Source: Erysipelotrichaceae bacterium UBA6182
GTDB lineage: Bacteria; Bacillota_I; Bacilli_A; Erysipelotrichales; Erysipelotrichaceae
Assembly: GCA_002422065.1 (NCBI GenBank)
Contig: DITO01000257.1
Coordinates: 1 to 5,748 of the forward strand
Length of the DNA: 5,748 nt
Direction of reading: 5' to 3'
Shown: positions 1 through 5,748 of the stretch, in pieces
Layout of the letters: each line of letters begins with the position of its first letter
Numbering within the stretch: position 1 is the stretch's first letter
The notes under the pieces: model-generated
The model's input: the letters and a program-made list of their open reading frames with translations, nothing else
What the model was told of the DNA's origin: nothing
Databases searched by the model: none
Program-made: the position numbers and the translations under genes

Positions 1-30
1 ACAAGTCCGAAAGGACTTGTTTCTTTTTTT
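1..30 (+). terminator. Rho-independent terminator of an upstream gene outside the window
   Basis: A perfect 8-bp stem (ACAAGTCC at 1-8, GGACTTGT at 13-20) is closed by a GAAA tetraloop and followed by TTCTTTTTTT at 21-30. The T run on the right side shows it works for + strand transcription. The gene it ends lies left of the window. The stem could extend further left, which cannot be seen. Confidence 0.88.
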
Positions 31-31
31 A

Positions 32-40
32 TGATACAAT
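32..40 (+). promoter_or_regulatory. Extended -10 promoter for the DUF2721 gene
   Basis: TGATACAAT matches the extended -10 form (TG, one base, then TACAAT at 35-40). No good -35 box sits 16-18 bases upstream, because that stretch is the terminator stem; the TG extension may compensate. Transcription would start near 47, giving a leader of about 18 bases that contains little more than the ribosome binding site AAGGAGGT (53-60). Confidence 0.6.
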
Positions 41-64
41 ACCTTCGCAAACAAGGAGGTTACT

Positions 65-457
65 ATGGACTTTAATCTACAAACCCCAACTTTACTATTC
101 TCAGCCATTTCATTATTAATGCTAGCCTATACTAATCGCTTTTTAGTGATTGCAGGTTTGATTCGTGACTTACACAAACAGTATCTACAAGAACCAAGTG
201 ATATTCTTAAAGGGCAATTGATTAACCTGAAACGTCGTATGAATATTATTAGAAACATGCAAATCTTTGGAGGATTTTCTTTTCTCTTTAGTGTTCTGAG
301 TTTACTTTTAATCTTTGCGAGTGCAGACTTACTTGCGAAAACCATGTTTGCGATAAGTTTAATTACTTTGTTAATTTCTTTAGGATTACTTATCTTAGAG
401 TTACAAATTTCGGTCAATGCACTGAATATTCAGCTTAAAGATTTTAAAGAAGACTAA
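65..457 (+). CDS. DUF2721 family small membrane protein
   Basis: This 130-residue integral membrane protein is recognised as DUF2721 by its N-terminal block, TPTLLFSAISLLMLAYTNRF at residues 7-26, followed by a LIRDLH segment. Three hydrophobic helices are visible, at roughly residues 8-24, 67-87 and 93-114. A basic loop between the first two (about 33-63, with KRR near 56-58) is probably cytoplasmic. The tail is short and charged, ending in KDFKED. The family has no established biochemical function that I know of, and no catalytic motif is evident. The ATG at 65 is chosen because a near-perfect Shine-Dalgarno AAGGAGGT lies five bases upstream of it (counting from GGAGG) and the conserved family block starts just inside. 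The gene has its own promoter and terminator, so it appears to be a single-gene unit next to sbcDC rather than part of that operon. Confidence 0.85.
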   Translation: MDFNLQTPTLLFSAISLLMLAYTNRFLVIAGLIRDLHKQYLQEPSDILKGQLINLKRRMNIIRNMQIFGGFSFLFSVLSLLLIFASADLLAKTMFAISLITLLISLGLLILELQISVNALNIQLKDFKED

Positions 458-464
458 AACTGAG

Positions 465-494
465 GAGGAACCATGTGGTTCCTCTTTTCTTTTC
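465..494 (+). terminator. Rho-independent terminator of the DUF2721 gene
   Basis: A perfect 8-bp stem (GAGGAACC at 465-472, GGTTCCTC at 477-484) with an ATGT loop is followed by a T-rich run, TTTTCTTTTC, at 485-494. It starts seven bases after the DUF2721 stop codon and separates that gene from the sbcD promoter 20 bases further on. Confidence 0.88.
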
Positions 495-514
495 ATTTTG
501 AGTGAAACAGTGCA

Positions 515-523
515 TGGTATAAT
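515..523 (+). promoter_or_regulatory. Extended -10 promoter for sbcDC
   Basis: TGGTATAAT is a consensus -10 hexamer (TATAAT, 518-523) with the TG extension at 515-516. The best -35 candidate at usable spacing (TTTTGA, 496-501, 16 bases away) is poor, so the TG extension probably carries recognition. The expected start near 530 leaves a leader of only about 12 bases, barely enough for the ribosome binding site AGAGG at 531-535. I see no operator-like inverted repeat, so expression may be low and constitutive. Confidence 0.75.
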
Positions 524-541
524 AATTCAAAGAGGTTACTT

Positions 542-1693
542 ATGAAATTTGTTCATACCGCCGATTGGCATTTAGGTAAGATGATTCATGGTCATAGTCT
601 TATTGAGGATCAACGATATGTACTCATGCAGCTTTTTGATAAAATGCATGACCTTCAGATTCCTTTATGCATTGTGGCTGGAGATGTTTATGATCGTAGC
701 ATTCCAAGTGTTGAAGCTGTTAAGGTTCTTAATGAAGTCTTAGAAAAAGCGATACTGGAATACAAGATCCAGGTGATTATGATTTCAGGAAATCATGACG
801 GTGGAGAGCGCTTAAATTTTGCGTCTTCACTTTTAAATGAAAATCAGTTAACCATTGAAAGTGTCATTCGTCCTACAATGAGTCATATTGAACTTCATGA
901 TCATGATGGGACAGTTGTTTTTCATTGTCTGCCTTACTTTAAACCTGCAACGATTCAATATGTGCTACAACACACCGAACCATATTCCTTTGATGAAGCA
1001 ATGGCTGCATACTTAGCTGTTCATCCTTTAGACCCTAATAAGCGACATGTACTCATTACTCATCATTTTCTTGCGGGAACGTCCCCAAGTATTGAATCTG
1101 ATTCAGAACTTCCTTTATCTGTAGGAGGTACATATCATGTTTCTAGTGAGCATGTAGCCCATTTTGATTATGTTGCACTTGGACATCTCCATGCTCCTCA
1201 AAGTATCTCCAAACCCACAATTCGCTATAGTGGATCAATTCTTAAGTACTCTGAAACTGAAGCCTTTCATTCTAAAGGATTTAGTGTGGTAGAACTTCTT
1301 AAGGATGAAGTAAAAATAGAACACATCGAACTTAAACCACTTCGTGATTTAAGAATCGTGCAAGGTACACTTAAAACTATTTTGTCTTTTCCTCCATCAT
1401 CAGATTATGTCATGGTGTATTGTGAAGATGAAACTGTTGTTATGAATGCAATGGACTTGGTTCGTCAAGTTTTTCCTAATGCTCTAAAGTTTGCCTACAC
1501 AAAAGACGTTAAGCGTATTGCAAAGCAAGCTTCTTCACTCAGTGATGAGACACTTACGCAAAGTGAAGTTGAAGTCTTTGAGAGATTCTTTAGTGATATG
1601 GTGTCAAAACCTCTCTCAGTAAATCAAAAAGAACTACTAAGCACTATTATTGAAGAAGCACGGGGGATGAATAATGAAACCGATCCAACTTAA
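542..1693 (+). CDS. sbcD: Nuclease SbcCD subunit D (Mre11-type exonuclease)
   Basis: SbcD is the nuclease half of SbcCD, the bacterial Mre11-Rad50 complex. It is an Mn-dependent 3'-5' double-strand exonuclease and hairpin endonuclease that acts on palindromes, stalled forks and blocked DNA ends. The calcineurin-like phosphoesterase motifs are all present: D8-W-H10, G47-D48 (in GDVYDR), G83-N84-H85-D86, H174-H175, and G214-H215-L-H217. These give a full two-metal site. The region from about residue 265 to 365 corresponds to the SbcD C-terminal capping domain, and the end of the chain should contact the coiled-coil base of SbcC. The length of 383 residues is normal for the family. The ATG at 542 is preceded by AGAGG at 531-535, and the protein begins with the usual MKFVHTADWHLG. 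It is the first gene of the sbcDC operon; its last 20 bases overlap sbcC. Confidence 0.97.
   Translation: MKFVHTADWHLGKMIHGHSLIEDQRYVLMQLFDKMHDLQIPLCIVAGDVYDRSIPSVEAVKVLNEVLEKAILEYKIQVIMISGNHDGGERLNFASSLLNENQLTIESVIRPTMSHIELHDHDGTVVFHCLPYFKPATIQYVLQHTEPYSFDEAMAAYLAVHPLDPNKRHVLITHHFLAGTSPSIESDSELPLSVGGTYHVSSEHVAHFDYVALGHLHAPQSISKPTIRYSGSILKYSETEAFHSKGFSVVELLKDEVKIEHIELKPLRDLRIVQGTLKTILSFPPSSDYVMVYCEDETVVMNAMDLVRQVFPNALKFAYTKDVKRIAKQASSLSDETLTQSEVEVFERFFSDMVSKPLSVNQKELLSTIIEEARGMNNETDPT
1662..1676 (+). promoter_or_regulatory. Internal ribosome binding site and start of sbcC inside sbcD
   Basis: GGGGG at 1662-1666 precedes the sbcC ATG (1674-1676) by seven bases, all within the sbcD reading frame, which ends at 1693. 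An earlier ATG at 1667-1669 is in the sbcD frame (Met376), not the sbcC frame. The SbcC N-terminus MKPIQLKVQAFGPY fits the family at this start. Confidence 0.7.
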
Positions 1694-4600
1694 AGTTCAA
1701 GCATTTGGACCTTACCTCCATGAAACTACGATTGATTTCTCTCGTTTCCAAGAAGATGGTCTATTTTTAATCACTGGACAAACTGGTGCAGGAAAAACAT
1801 CCATCTTTGATGCAATGACATTTGCATTGTATGGAGATAGTAGTGGCAGTGTTCGTGGTGAGCGTAACTTTCGTAGTGATTTGGCTAATGATGATCTTCC
1901 AACTTTTGTAGAGCTATCCTTTGAAATTAAAGGCCAGGTCTACACGATTCATCGAAGACCTTCTTATAAAGTTGATCGTCGTAAGACCGCAACGCTACAT
2001 GAAGCTACTCTACTTAGTGCTCATCAAAGTCCTGTTGTGGGTGTTAACTATGTTGCAAGTAAAGTTCAAGAACTACTGGGACTTGATGCGAATCAATTTA
2101 AACAAGTTGTAATGATTGCCCAAGGGGAGTTCACACGTCTTCTATTCTCAGATAGTAAAGAAAAAGCAAAAATCTTTCGTAGTATCTTTTCAACACAAAT
2201 CTATGAACGAATAGAACTTATCCTTAAAGATAAAGTTATTACAACTCAAACTTCTTTAGCTCAAGAGCAAATCTTACTTCAAAGTACTTACGATGGAATT
2301 AAGTCATTACACCCAAGTCTTGAAGAAATGAATGTTATTACATTATCTAATTTAAGTGCTGTTGTTTCTGTAATAACTGAAGCTCGTGATGATATCTTTA
2401 ATCAATGCTCGTTGTGTGAAGCAAGCCTCAAATCAACCCAGCTTAATCAGATTTCACTTGATCAAGCATATCAAGAAGCTAAGCGTCTTAATCAAGAACA
2501 TGATGTTCTAGAGAAAGCACAAGCAAAACTTAGTGAACTCCTTAGACAAGAAGTCTCAATAGCCTCTACAAAAGAGAAAATAGCTATTGCACAAAAAGCG
2601 AATATCCTCGAAGTCCAACGGATTGCACTCAATAAATTGAAAGTTCAAAAGACAGAGTTAGAGCAACTTCTTAATAATCTTATAGTCAATGAGACCCAAG
2701 CTATTGAGTCACTTAAATTAAGTGAGTCTCAACTTAATTCACTTTTAGATAGAAGTCCCGAATTCACAGAGAAAACACTAGAACTTTCACGACTTCAAAA
2801 TTCACTAGAAAGCATTAAAGCACTTGAAATCTTGTCTCAAACACTGTCTCAACAACAAACTTCCTATGATAAAACATTAACTTCAAAACAAGAACTTGCT
2901 GCTCAACTCAATTCAATTCAATCAAATATTGAATCTCTTGAACTTGAACTCAAAGATTTTTCAAAGATCTCAAATTCTATGCATGATCACCAAGTACTTT
3001 CAAACAAGATTGAAACTAATATTGCAACTATCACACAAAAACTAAGTCATATTCAAAGCATTAAGAAATTTCAATCTGAACTATCAACACAACTTCGTTT
3101 AAAAGAAGAAGTACTAAAGAAACATGCATTAAAAGAAGCACACGTTAGTGAACTCACTAAAGTTTACCTTAATGATGCTGCAAGTATGCTTGCTCAAACA
3201 CTTGTGGATAATGAAGCATGTCCTGTGTGTGGTTCAGTTCATCATCCTCAAACTGCGAGTAATCACTCATCGTTTGATAGTATTGAACTTTTAGAAGATA
3301 GTCGTCTTGAACTTGAAGTATTAAATAATGAACTTCAAGTCCTTCGTCGCTCATGTGAATCTTACGAGTTGAAACTAGATCATTTAATAGATATGCTTAA
3401 TGAACCTTTTGAAGACTTAAATGAACTCGAAAGTACATTAAATATTGACTTAACTAAAACTAGTTCAGATCTAAAAGCATCTCAATTATTAATCTCAAAT
3501 CACACTAAAGCACTAAATGATCTTAAAATCAAAGAAACTCTTTTAGAAGGTTATAAAAAACAGAGTTATTCTTTATCCACTAAGCTACAATCTATTGAAC
3601 AAGACTTAAGTCGTATCGATAAAGAGATTGCAGTTACACAAACCCAAATTCAAGCTAAGTCAACCAATGAAACACATGCATCCCATGAAGAACTAATTCA
3701 AAATATTGATCATCTATCACTTTTAATTAAAACTTTTGAAGAGGATAAGAAAAAGGCATTATCAATCGTCGAGTCCGCAAAACTAAAACATAGAGGGATA
3801 GAAGGTCAAATAGATTCATATCAAAACCAACTAGCTAAACAAACTGAACTTTTCCTAAAAGCAGAAAAAGAATATCAAGATCAACTTCAAGAATATGGTT
3901 TTGAAAGTGAAGAGGCTCAGACACAGTCAATCATTGCTAGTCATACCCTCACTCAACTTATCGAGACTATACAACGCTATGACATAACGCTTCAAAATAC
4001 TCATCAAGAGATTAAAAAATCTCAAGAATTCATTAATAATCGTAGCCTTATCGACATTGAACCTATGATTCTAGAGTTATCTCAACTAAACTCAGCGATC
4101 ACTCAACTTAACCAAGAATTTGGACGACTCACTCAAGTCCATGCATCACTTAAACGAGCTGCTAATGTCATAGAAACTCAACATGCTCGTGTCAAAACCA
4201 CTCAAGCTTTCCTAGAAGATTGTGATACCTTGTATCAAGTGTCACGAGGTAACAATCCTCTCAAACAGAAACTAGAAACCTATGTCTTAGCTTACTTCTT
4301 TGAAAAGATTCTTTCACTTAGTAATGAGCGTTTAACTCGCTTAAGTGAAGGACGTTACATCTTTGTACTTAAAGATGAATCCACACGCAAATTCTCAGGT
4401 TTAGATTTAGATATTCTTGATTATGAAACCGGTAAAGTTCGGGATGTTCGCTCATTGTCTGGTGGTGAATCCTTTAAAGCTGCATTGTCACTTGCCTTGG
4501 GATGTTCTGATATGATGCAACAACTCCATGGCGGTCTTCATATTAAGACACTATTTATTGATGAAGGTTTTGGTTCACTTGATGCTCAATCTCTTGACCA

Positions 4601-4745
4601 AGCTATTAGTGTTCTAATGGATATTCGAGATGATGATAAACTTATTGGAATTATTTCTCACGTTAGTGAACTCAAAGAGCGTATTGATGCACAACTCGTT
4701 ATTAGAAAAGGTGATTTAGGTAGTGTGATTGATTATCTGCCATAG
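1674..4745 (+). CDS. sbcC: Nuclease SbcCD subunit C (Rad50-like SMC ATPase)
   Basis: SbcC is the ATPase partner of SbcD; ATP binding and hydrolysis gate nuclease access to DNA ends. The 1023 residues show the standard SMC/Rad50 plan. The N-terminal half-ATPase has Walker A GQTGAGKT (35-42) and the Q-loop Q150 in AQGEF. Long coiled-coil arms run from about 180 to 500 and from about 535 to 870, rich in Leu, Gln, Ser and Glu. They are split by the zinc hook C516-P-V-C519, which dimerises two molecules through shared zinc. The C-terminal half-ATPase has the ABC signature LSGGE (928-932), Walker B LFIDE (960-964), D-loop GSLD (967-970) and switch histidine H996. Every key residue is intact. The ATG at 1674 lies inside the end of sbcD, seven bases after GGGGG (1662-1666), a G-rich but non-canonical ribosome binding site. 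This fits translational coupling, which would balance subunit amounts. Confidence 0.97.
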   Translation: MKPIQLKVQAFGPYLHETTIDFSRFQEDGLFLITGQTGAGKTSIFDAMTFALYGDSSGSVRGERNFRSDLANDDLPTFVELSFEIKGQVYTIHRRPSYKVDRRKTATLHEATLLSAHQSPVVGVNYVASKVQELLGLDANQFKQVVMIAQGEFTRLLFSDSKEKAKIFRSIFSTQIYERIELILKDKVITTQTSLAQEQILLQSTYDGIKSLHPSLEEMNVITLSNLSAVVSVITEARDDIFNQCSLCEASLKSTQLNQISLDQAYQEAKRLNQEHDVLEKAQAKLSELLRQEVSIASTKEKIAIAQKANILEVQRIALNKLKVQKTELEQLLNNLIVNETQAIESLKLSESQLNSLLDRSPEFTEKTLELSRLQNSLESIKALEILSQTLSQQQTSYDKTLTSKQELAAQLNSIQSNIESLELELKDFSKISNSMHDHQVLSNKIETNIATITQKLSHIQSIKKFQSELSTQLRLKEEVLKKHALKEAHVSELTKVYLNDAASMLAQTLVDNEACPVCGSVHHPQTASNHSSFDSIELLEDSRLELEVLNNELQVLRRSCESYELKLDHLIDMLNEPFEDLNELESTLNIDLTKTSSDLKASQLLISNHTKALNDLKIKETLLEGYKKQSYSLSTKLQSIEQDLSRIDKEIAVTQTQIQAKSTNETHASHEELIQNIDHLSLLIKTFEEDKKKALSIVESAKLKHRGIEGQIDSYQNQLAKQTELFLKAEKEYQDQLQEYGFESEEAQTQSIIASHTLTQLIETIQRYDITLQNTHQEIKKSQEFINNRSLIDIEPMILELSQLNSAITQLNQEFGRLTQVHASLKRAANVIETQHARVKTTQAFLEDCDTLYQVSRGNNPLKQKLETYVLAYFFEKILSLSNERLTRLSEGRYIFVLKDESTRKFSGLDLDILDYETGKVRDVRSLSGGESFKAALSLALGCSDMMQQLHGGLHIKTLFIDEGFGSLDAQSLDQAISVLMDIRDDDKLIGIISHVSELKERIDAQLVIRKGDLGSVIDYLP

Positions 4746-4780
4746 TTATTTGACTACGTCTAAACATAACTAGAAGAAAT

Positions 4781-4820
4781 AAAAAAAGTTCTTAAACAAT
4801 TTAGTTTAAGAACTTTTTTA
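4781..4820. terminator. Bidirectional Rho-independent terminator between convergent genes
   Basis: A perfect 10-bp stem (GTTCTTAAAC at 4788-4797, GTTTAAGAAC at 4804-4813) encloses a six-base loop. It is flanked by seven A on the left (4781-4787) and six T on the right (4814-4819). Read on + it ends sbcC transcripts; read on - it ends the membrane-protein transcript, whose stop codon is only three bases away. The stem is AT-rich, but the flanking A/T runs can extend the pairing. Confidence 0.9.
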
Positions 4821-4822
4821 TT

Positions 4823-5650
4823 TTAGATATTATTCTTCACGATAAACTCGGGCACAACTTTTTTAGTAATCTCTTCATAAAGTTGTTCTGATCCTTGAAT
4901 CCTATAGACCATAGTCTTTGTCTTAAGTTTTAAGATATTATTCTCTAATTCATAAAGTAAAATTTCATTAAACCCTACATAATGTGGGTTCACTCCAAGT
5001 TGTAGAATTCCACTACTTAAGATATATCGTTTATCATTTCTAGCCCATATCTGAGCTTCATTAACTTCTTTTCGTCTAAGAATCTTAATGTATCGAGTAA
5101 CAATTCTTAATGCAAAATACACTAATACTATCATTCCTATTACCCATAGAATTACTATAGGGATATCATTAATGATTCTTTGAGTGTGATCATAGAGCAC
5201 TGTAGGATAAATTAAAGCTGAAACTTCATCTTCACTGAGTCCTGTCTCTTCCGCAAGTTGTAGAATAACTGATTGTCTAAAAAGATCAATATTGTCTTGC
5301 GAAAATGTAACCGGAGATAATATAAACAACGTATTCTCTTTGACTTCTTGTTGGGTAAAGACTAGATAGTATCCATCACTTAACTCATTGATGTATCCTT
5401 TAAATCTCACCTCTTTATCTTCTACTTCATACACAAAATCAATTCCTGTGTAGTCACTAGAGATAGGAATATTTAATTGATAAACACTGGATGAAGTGAT
5501 TAAACTTGAAAGAGTTGTGACACGCTGTGAAAAGAGAAGCTTTGCTCCTTCAAAGAGTATTGATTGTCCTAAAAACAATACAACCACTACAAGTGAAATG
5601 AATAGACCACTCCAACCTAAAGCGGATTTATTTAGTCGAGATTGAATCAT
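4823..5650 (-). CDS. Two-helix membrane protein of unknown function
   Basis: I do not recognise a family for this 275-residue protein. Visible are a short basic N-terminus, a strongly hydrophobic helix at about residues 12-33, a polar segment of about 125 residues (35-160), a second helix at about 162-184, and a basic stretch (RYIKILRRK, 186-194) leading into a C-terminal domain of about 80 residues. By the positive-inside rule, both termini should be cytoplasmic and the 35-160 domain outside. The tail has an alternating, probably beta-rich pattern that could be a PH-like fold, but this is only a guess. There is no cysteine, lipobox or catalytic motif. The ATG at 5650 is the only plausible start: it overlaps the stop of the upstream gene by one base (TAATG), an in-frame TAA lies just upstream, and the next Met is residue 173. 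The nearest Shine-Dalgarno (AAAGGAAG, 5663-5670 on the - strand) is rather far at 12 bases, which suggests translational coupling. Confidence 0.85.
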   Translation of the reverse strand: MIQSRLNKSALGWSGLFISLVVVVLFLGQSILFEGAKLLFSQRVTTLSSLITSSSVYQLNIPISSDYTGIDFVYEVEDKEVRFKGYINELSDGYYLVFTQQEVKENTLFILSPVTFSQDNIDLFRQSVILQLAEETGLSEDEVSALIYPTVLYDHTQRIINDIPIVILWVIGMIVLVYFALRIVTRYIKILRRKEVNEAQIWARNDKRYILSSGILQLGVNPHYVGFNEILLYELENNILKLKTKTMVYRIQGSEQLYEEITKKVVPEFIVKNNI

Positions 5651-5748
5651 TAAGAAATCTTACTTCCTTTTTCACTTTGGTTAAATAATACAAGTTCTTG
5701 TTTTCCTTCTGCATTTGTTGCCACAAGAATCATTCCTTCAGAAAGAAC
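5650..5748 (-). CDS. metG: Probable methionyl-tRNA synthetase, C-terminal end (partial)
   Basis: This is the last 32 codons of a gene that enters from the right edge and ends at TAA (5650-5652). The visible peptide contains SEGMILVATNAEG, then a hydrophobic strand ELVLF, and ends in KGSKIS. This matches the close of the OB-fold tRNA-binding domain (Trbp111/EMAP-like) found at the C-terminus of many bacterial methionyl-tRNA synthetases, where a [SQ]GM(I/L)L strand is followed by a final G-[SA]-K motif. In that setting the domain helps hold tRNA for methionine charging in the cytoplasm. The same fold occurs in stand-alone tRNA-binding proteins (Trbp111, CsaA) and at the end of PheT's N-terminal region, so the metG symbol is likely but not certain from 32 residues. 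Its stop codon overlaps the start of the downstream membrane-protein gene by one base, which indicates a shared transcript. Confidence 0.68.
   Translation of the reverse strand, partial: VLSEGMILVATNAEGKQELVLFNQSEKGSKIS

Noticed and set aside
1..60. Leader upstream of DUF2721 considered as a riboswitch or attenuator
   Set aside because: The hairpin lies upstream of the -10 element, so it ends the previous unit. The leader after the predicted start is only about 18 bases, too short for a riboswitch.
127..417. 96-codon open frame on the - strand, opposite the DUF2721 gene
   Set aside because: It lies wholly antisense to a gene with a recognised family signature and a strong ribosome site, and its Lys/Ile/Arg-rich product has no family character.
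1921..2112. 63-codon + strand frame inside sbcC
   Set aside because: It is an alternative-frame shadow within the conserved N-terminal ATPase region of sbcC, with no domain character and no independent promoter evident.
3219..3230. CPVC in SbcC considered as an unusual zinc-finger insertion
   Set aside because: A CxxC at the centre of the coiled coil is the standard Rad50/SbcC zinc hook, so it is expected rather than novel.
3169..3354. 61-codon - strand frame opposite the sbcC zinc-hook region
   Set aside because: It is antisense to the CPVC hook codons. The open frame follows from the base composition of the opposing coil, and the product is low-complexity.
2500..4150. Recurrent short words such as ACTCAACTTA in the sbcC coiled-coil region, considered as a repeat array
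   Set aside because: The spacing is irregular and the words follow frequent Gln-Leu, Ser-Gln and Glu-Leu codon pairs in a coiled coil, so no ordered DNA repeat is supported.

Overview
This is a compact, AT-rich chromosomal segment that reads as ordinary low-GC Gram-positive (Bacillota) DNA. All genes decode with the standard bacterial code: TGG is used for Trp and there are no in-frame TGA codons. Shine-Dalgarno sequences are strong, and short hairpin-plus-T-run terminators separate the transcription units. The gene content and protein style would fit an Erysipelotrichia-type lineage such as Erysipelothrix, but that is an impression from the sequence and has not been tested by a search.

Layout on the + strand: the window opens with the terminator of an unseen upstream unit (1-30). 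An extended -10 promoter follows directly and drives a small three-helix membrane protein of the DUF2721 family (65-457), which has its own terminator (465-494). A second extended -10 promoter (515-523) drives sbcD (542-1693) and sbcC (1674-4745). Their reading frames overlap by 20 bases, so they form a translationally coupled operon. SbcD is the Mn-dependent nuclease subunit. SbcC is the Rad50-like SMC ATPase, with a full set of ATPase motifs at its two ends and a CPVC zinc hook at residues 516-519, almost exactly mid-chain. Together they should form the SbcCD complex, which cuts DNA hairpins, palindromes and protein-blocked ends.

Layout on the - strand: converging on sbcC across a bidirectional terminator (4781-4820) is a 275-residue two-helix membrane protein of unknown function (4823-5650). 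Its start codon overlaps by one base (TAATG) the stop codon of a gene entering from the right edge. The 32 visible residues of that gene look like the end of the C-terminal tRNA-binding domain of methionyl-tRNA synthetase (metG). The membrane protein is therefore probably the distal gene of a metG transcript.

I see no mobile element, CRISPR array, RNA gene or riboswitch. No intergenic stretch exceeds about 85 bases. I do not see an undescribed multi-gene system. The least explained item is the two-helix membrane protein coupled to the probable metG.
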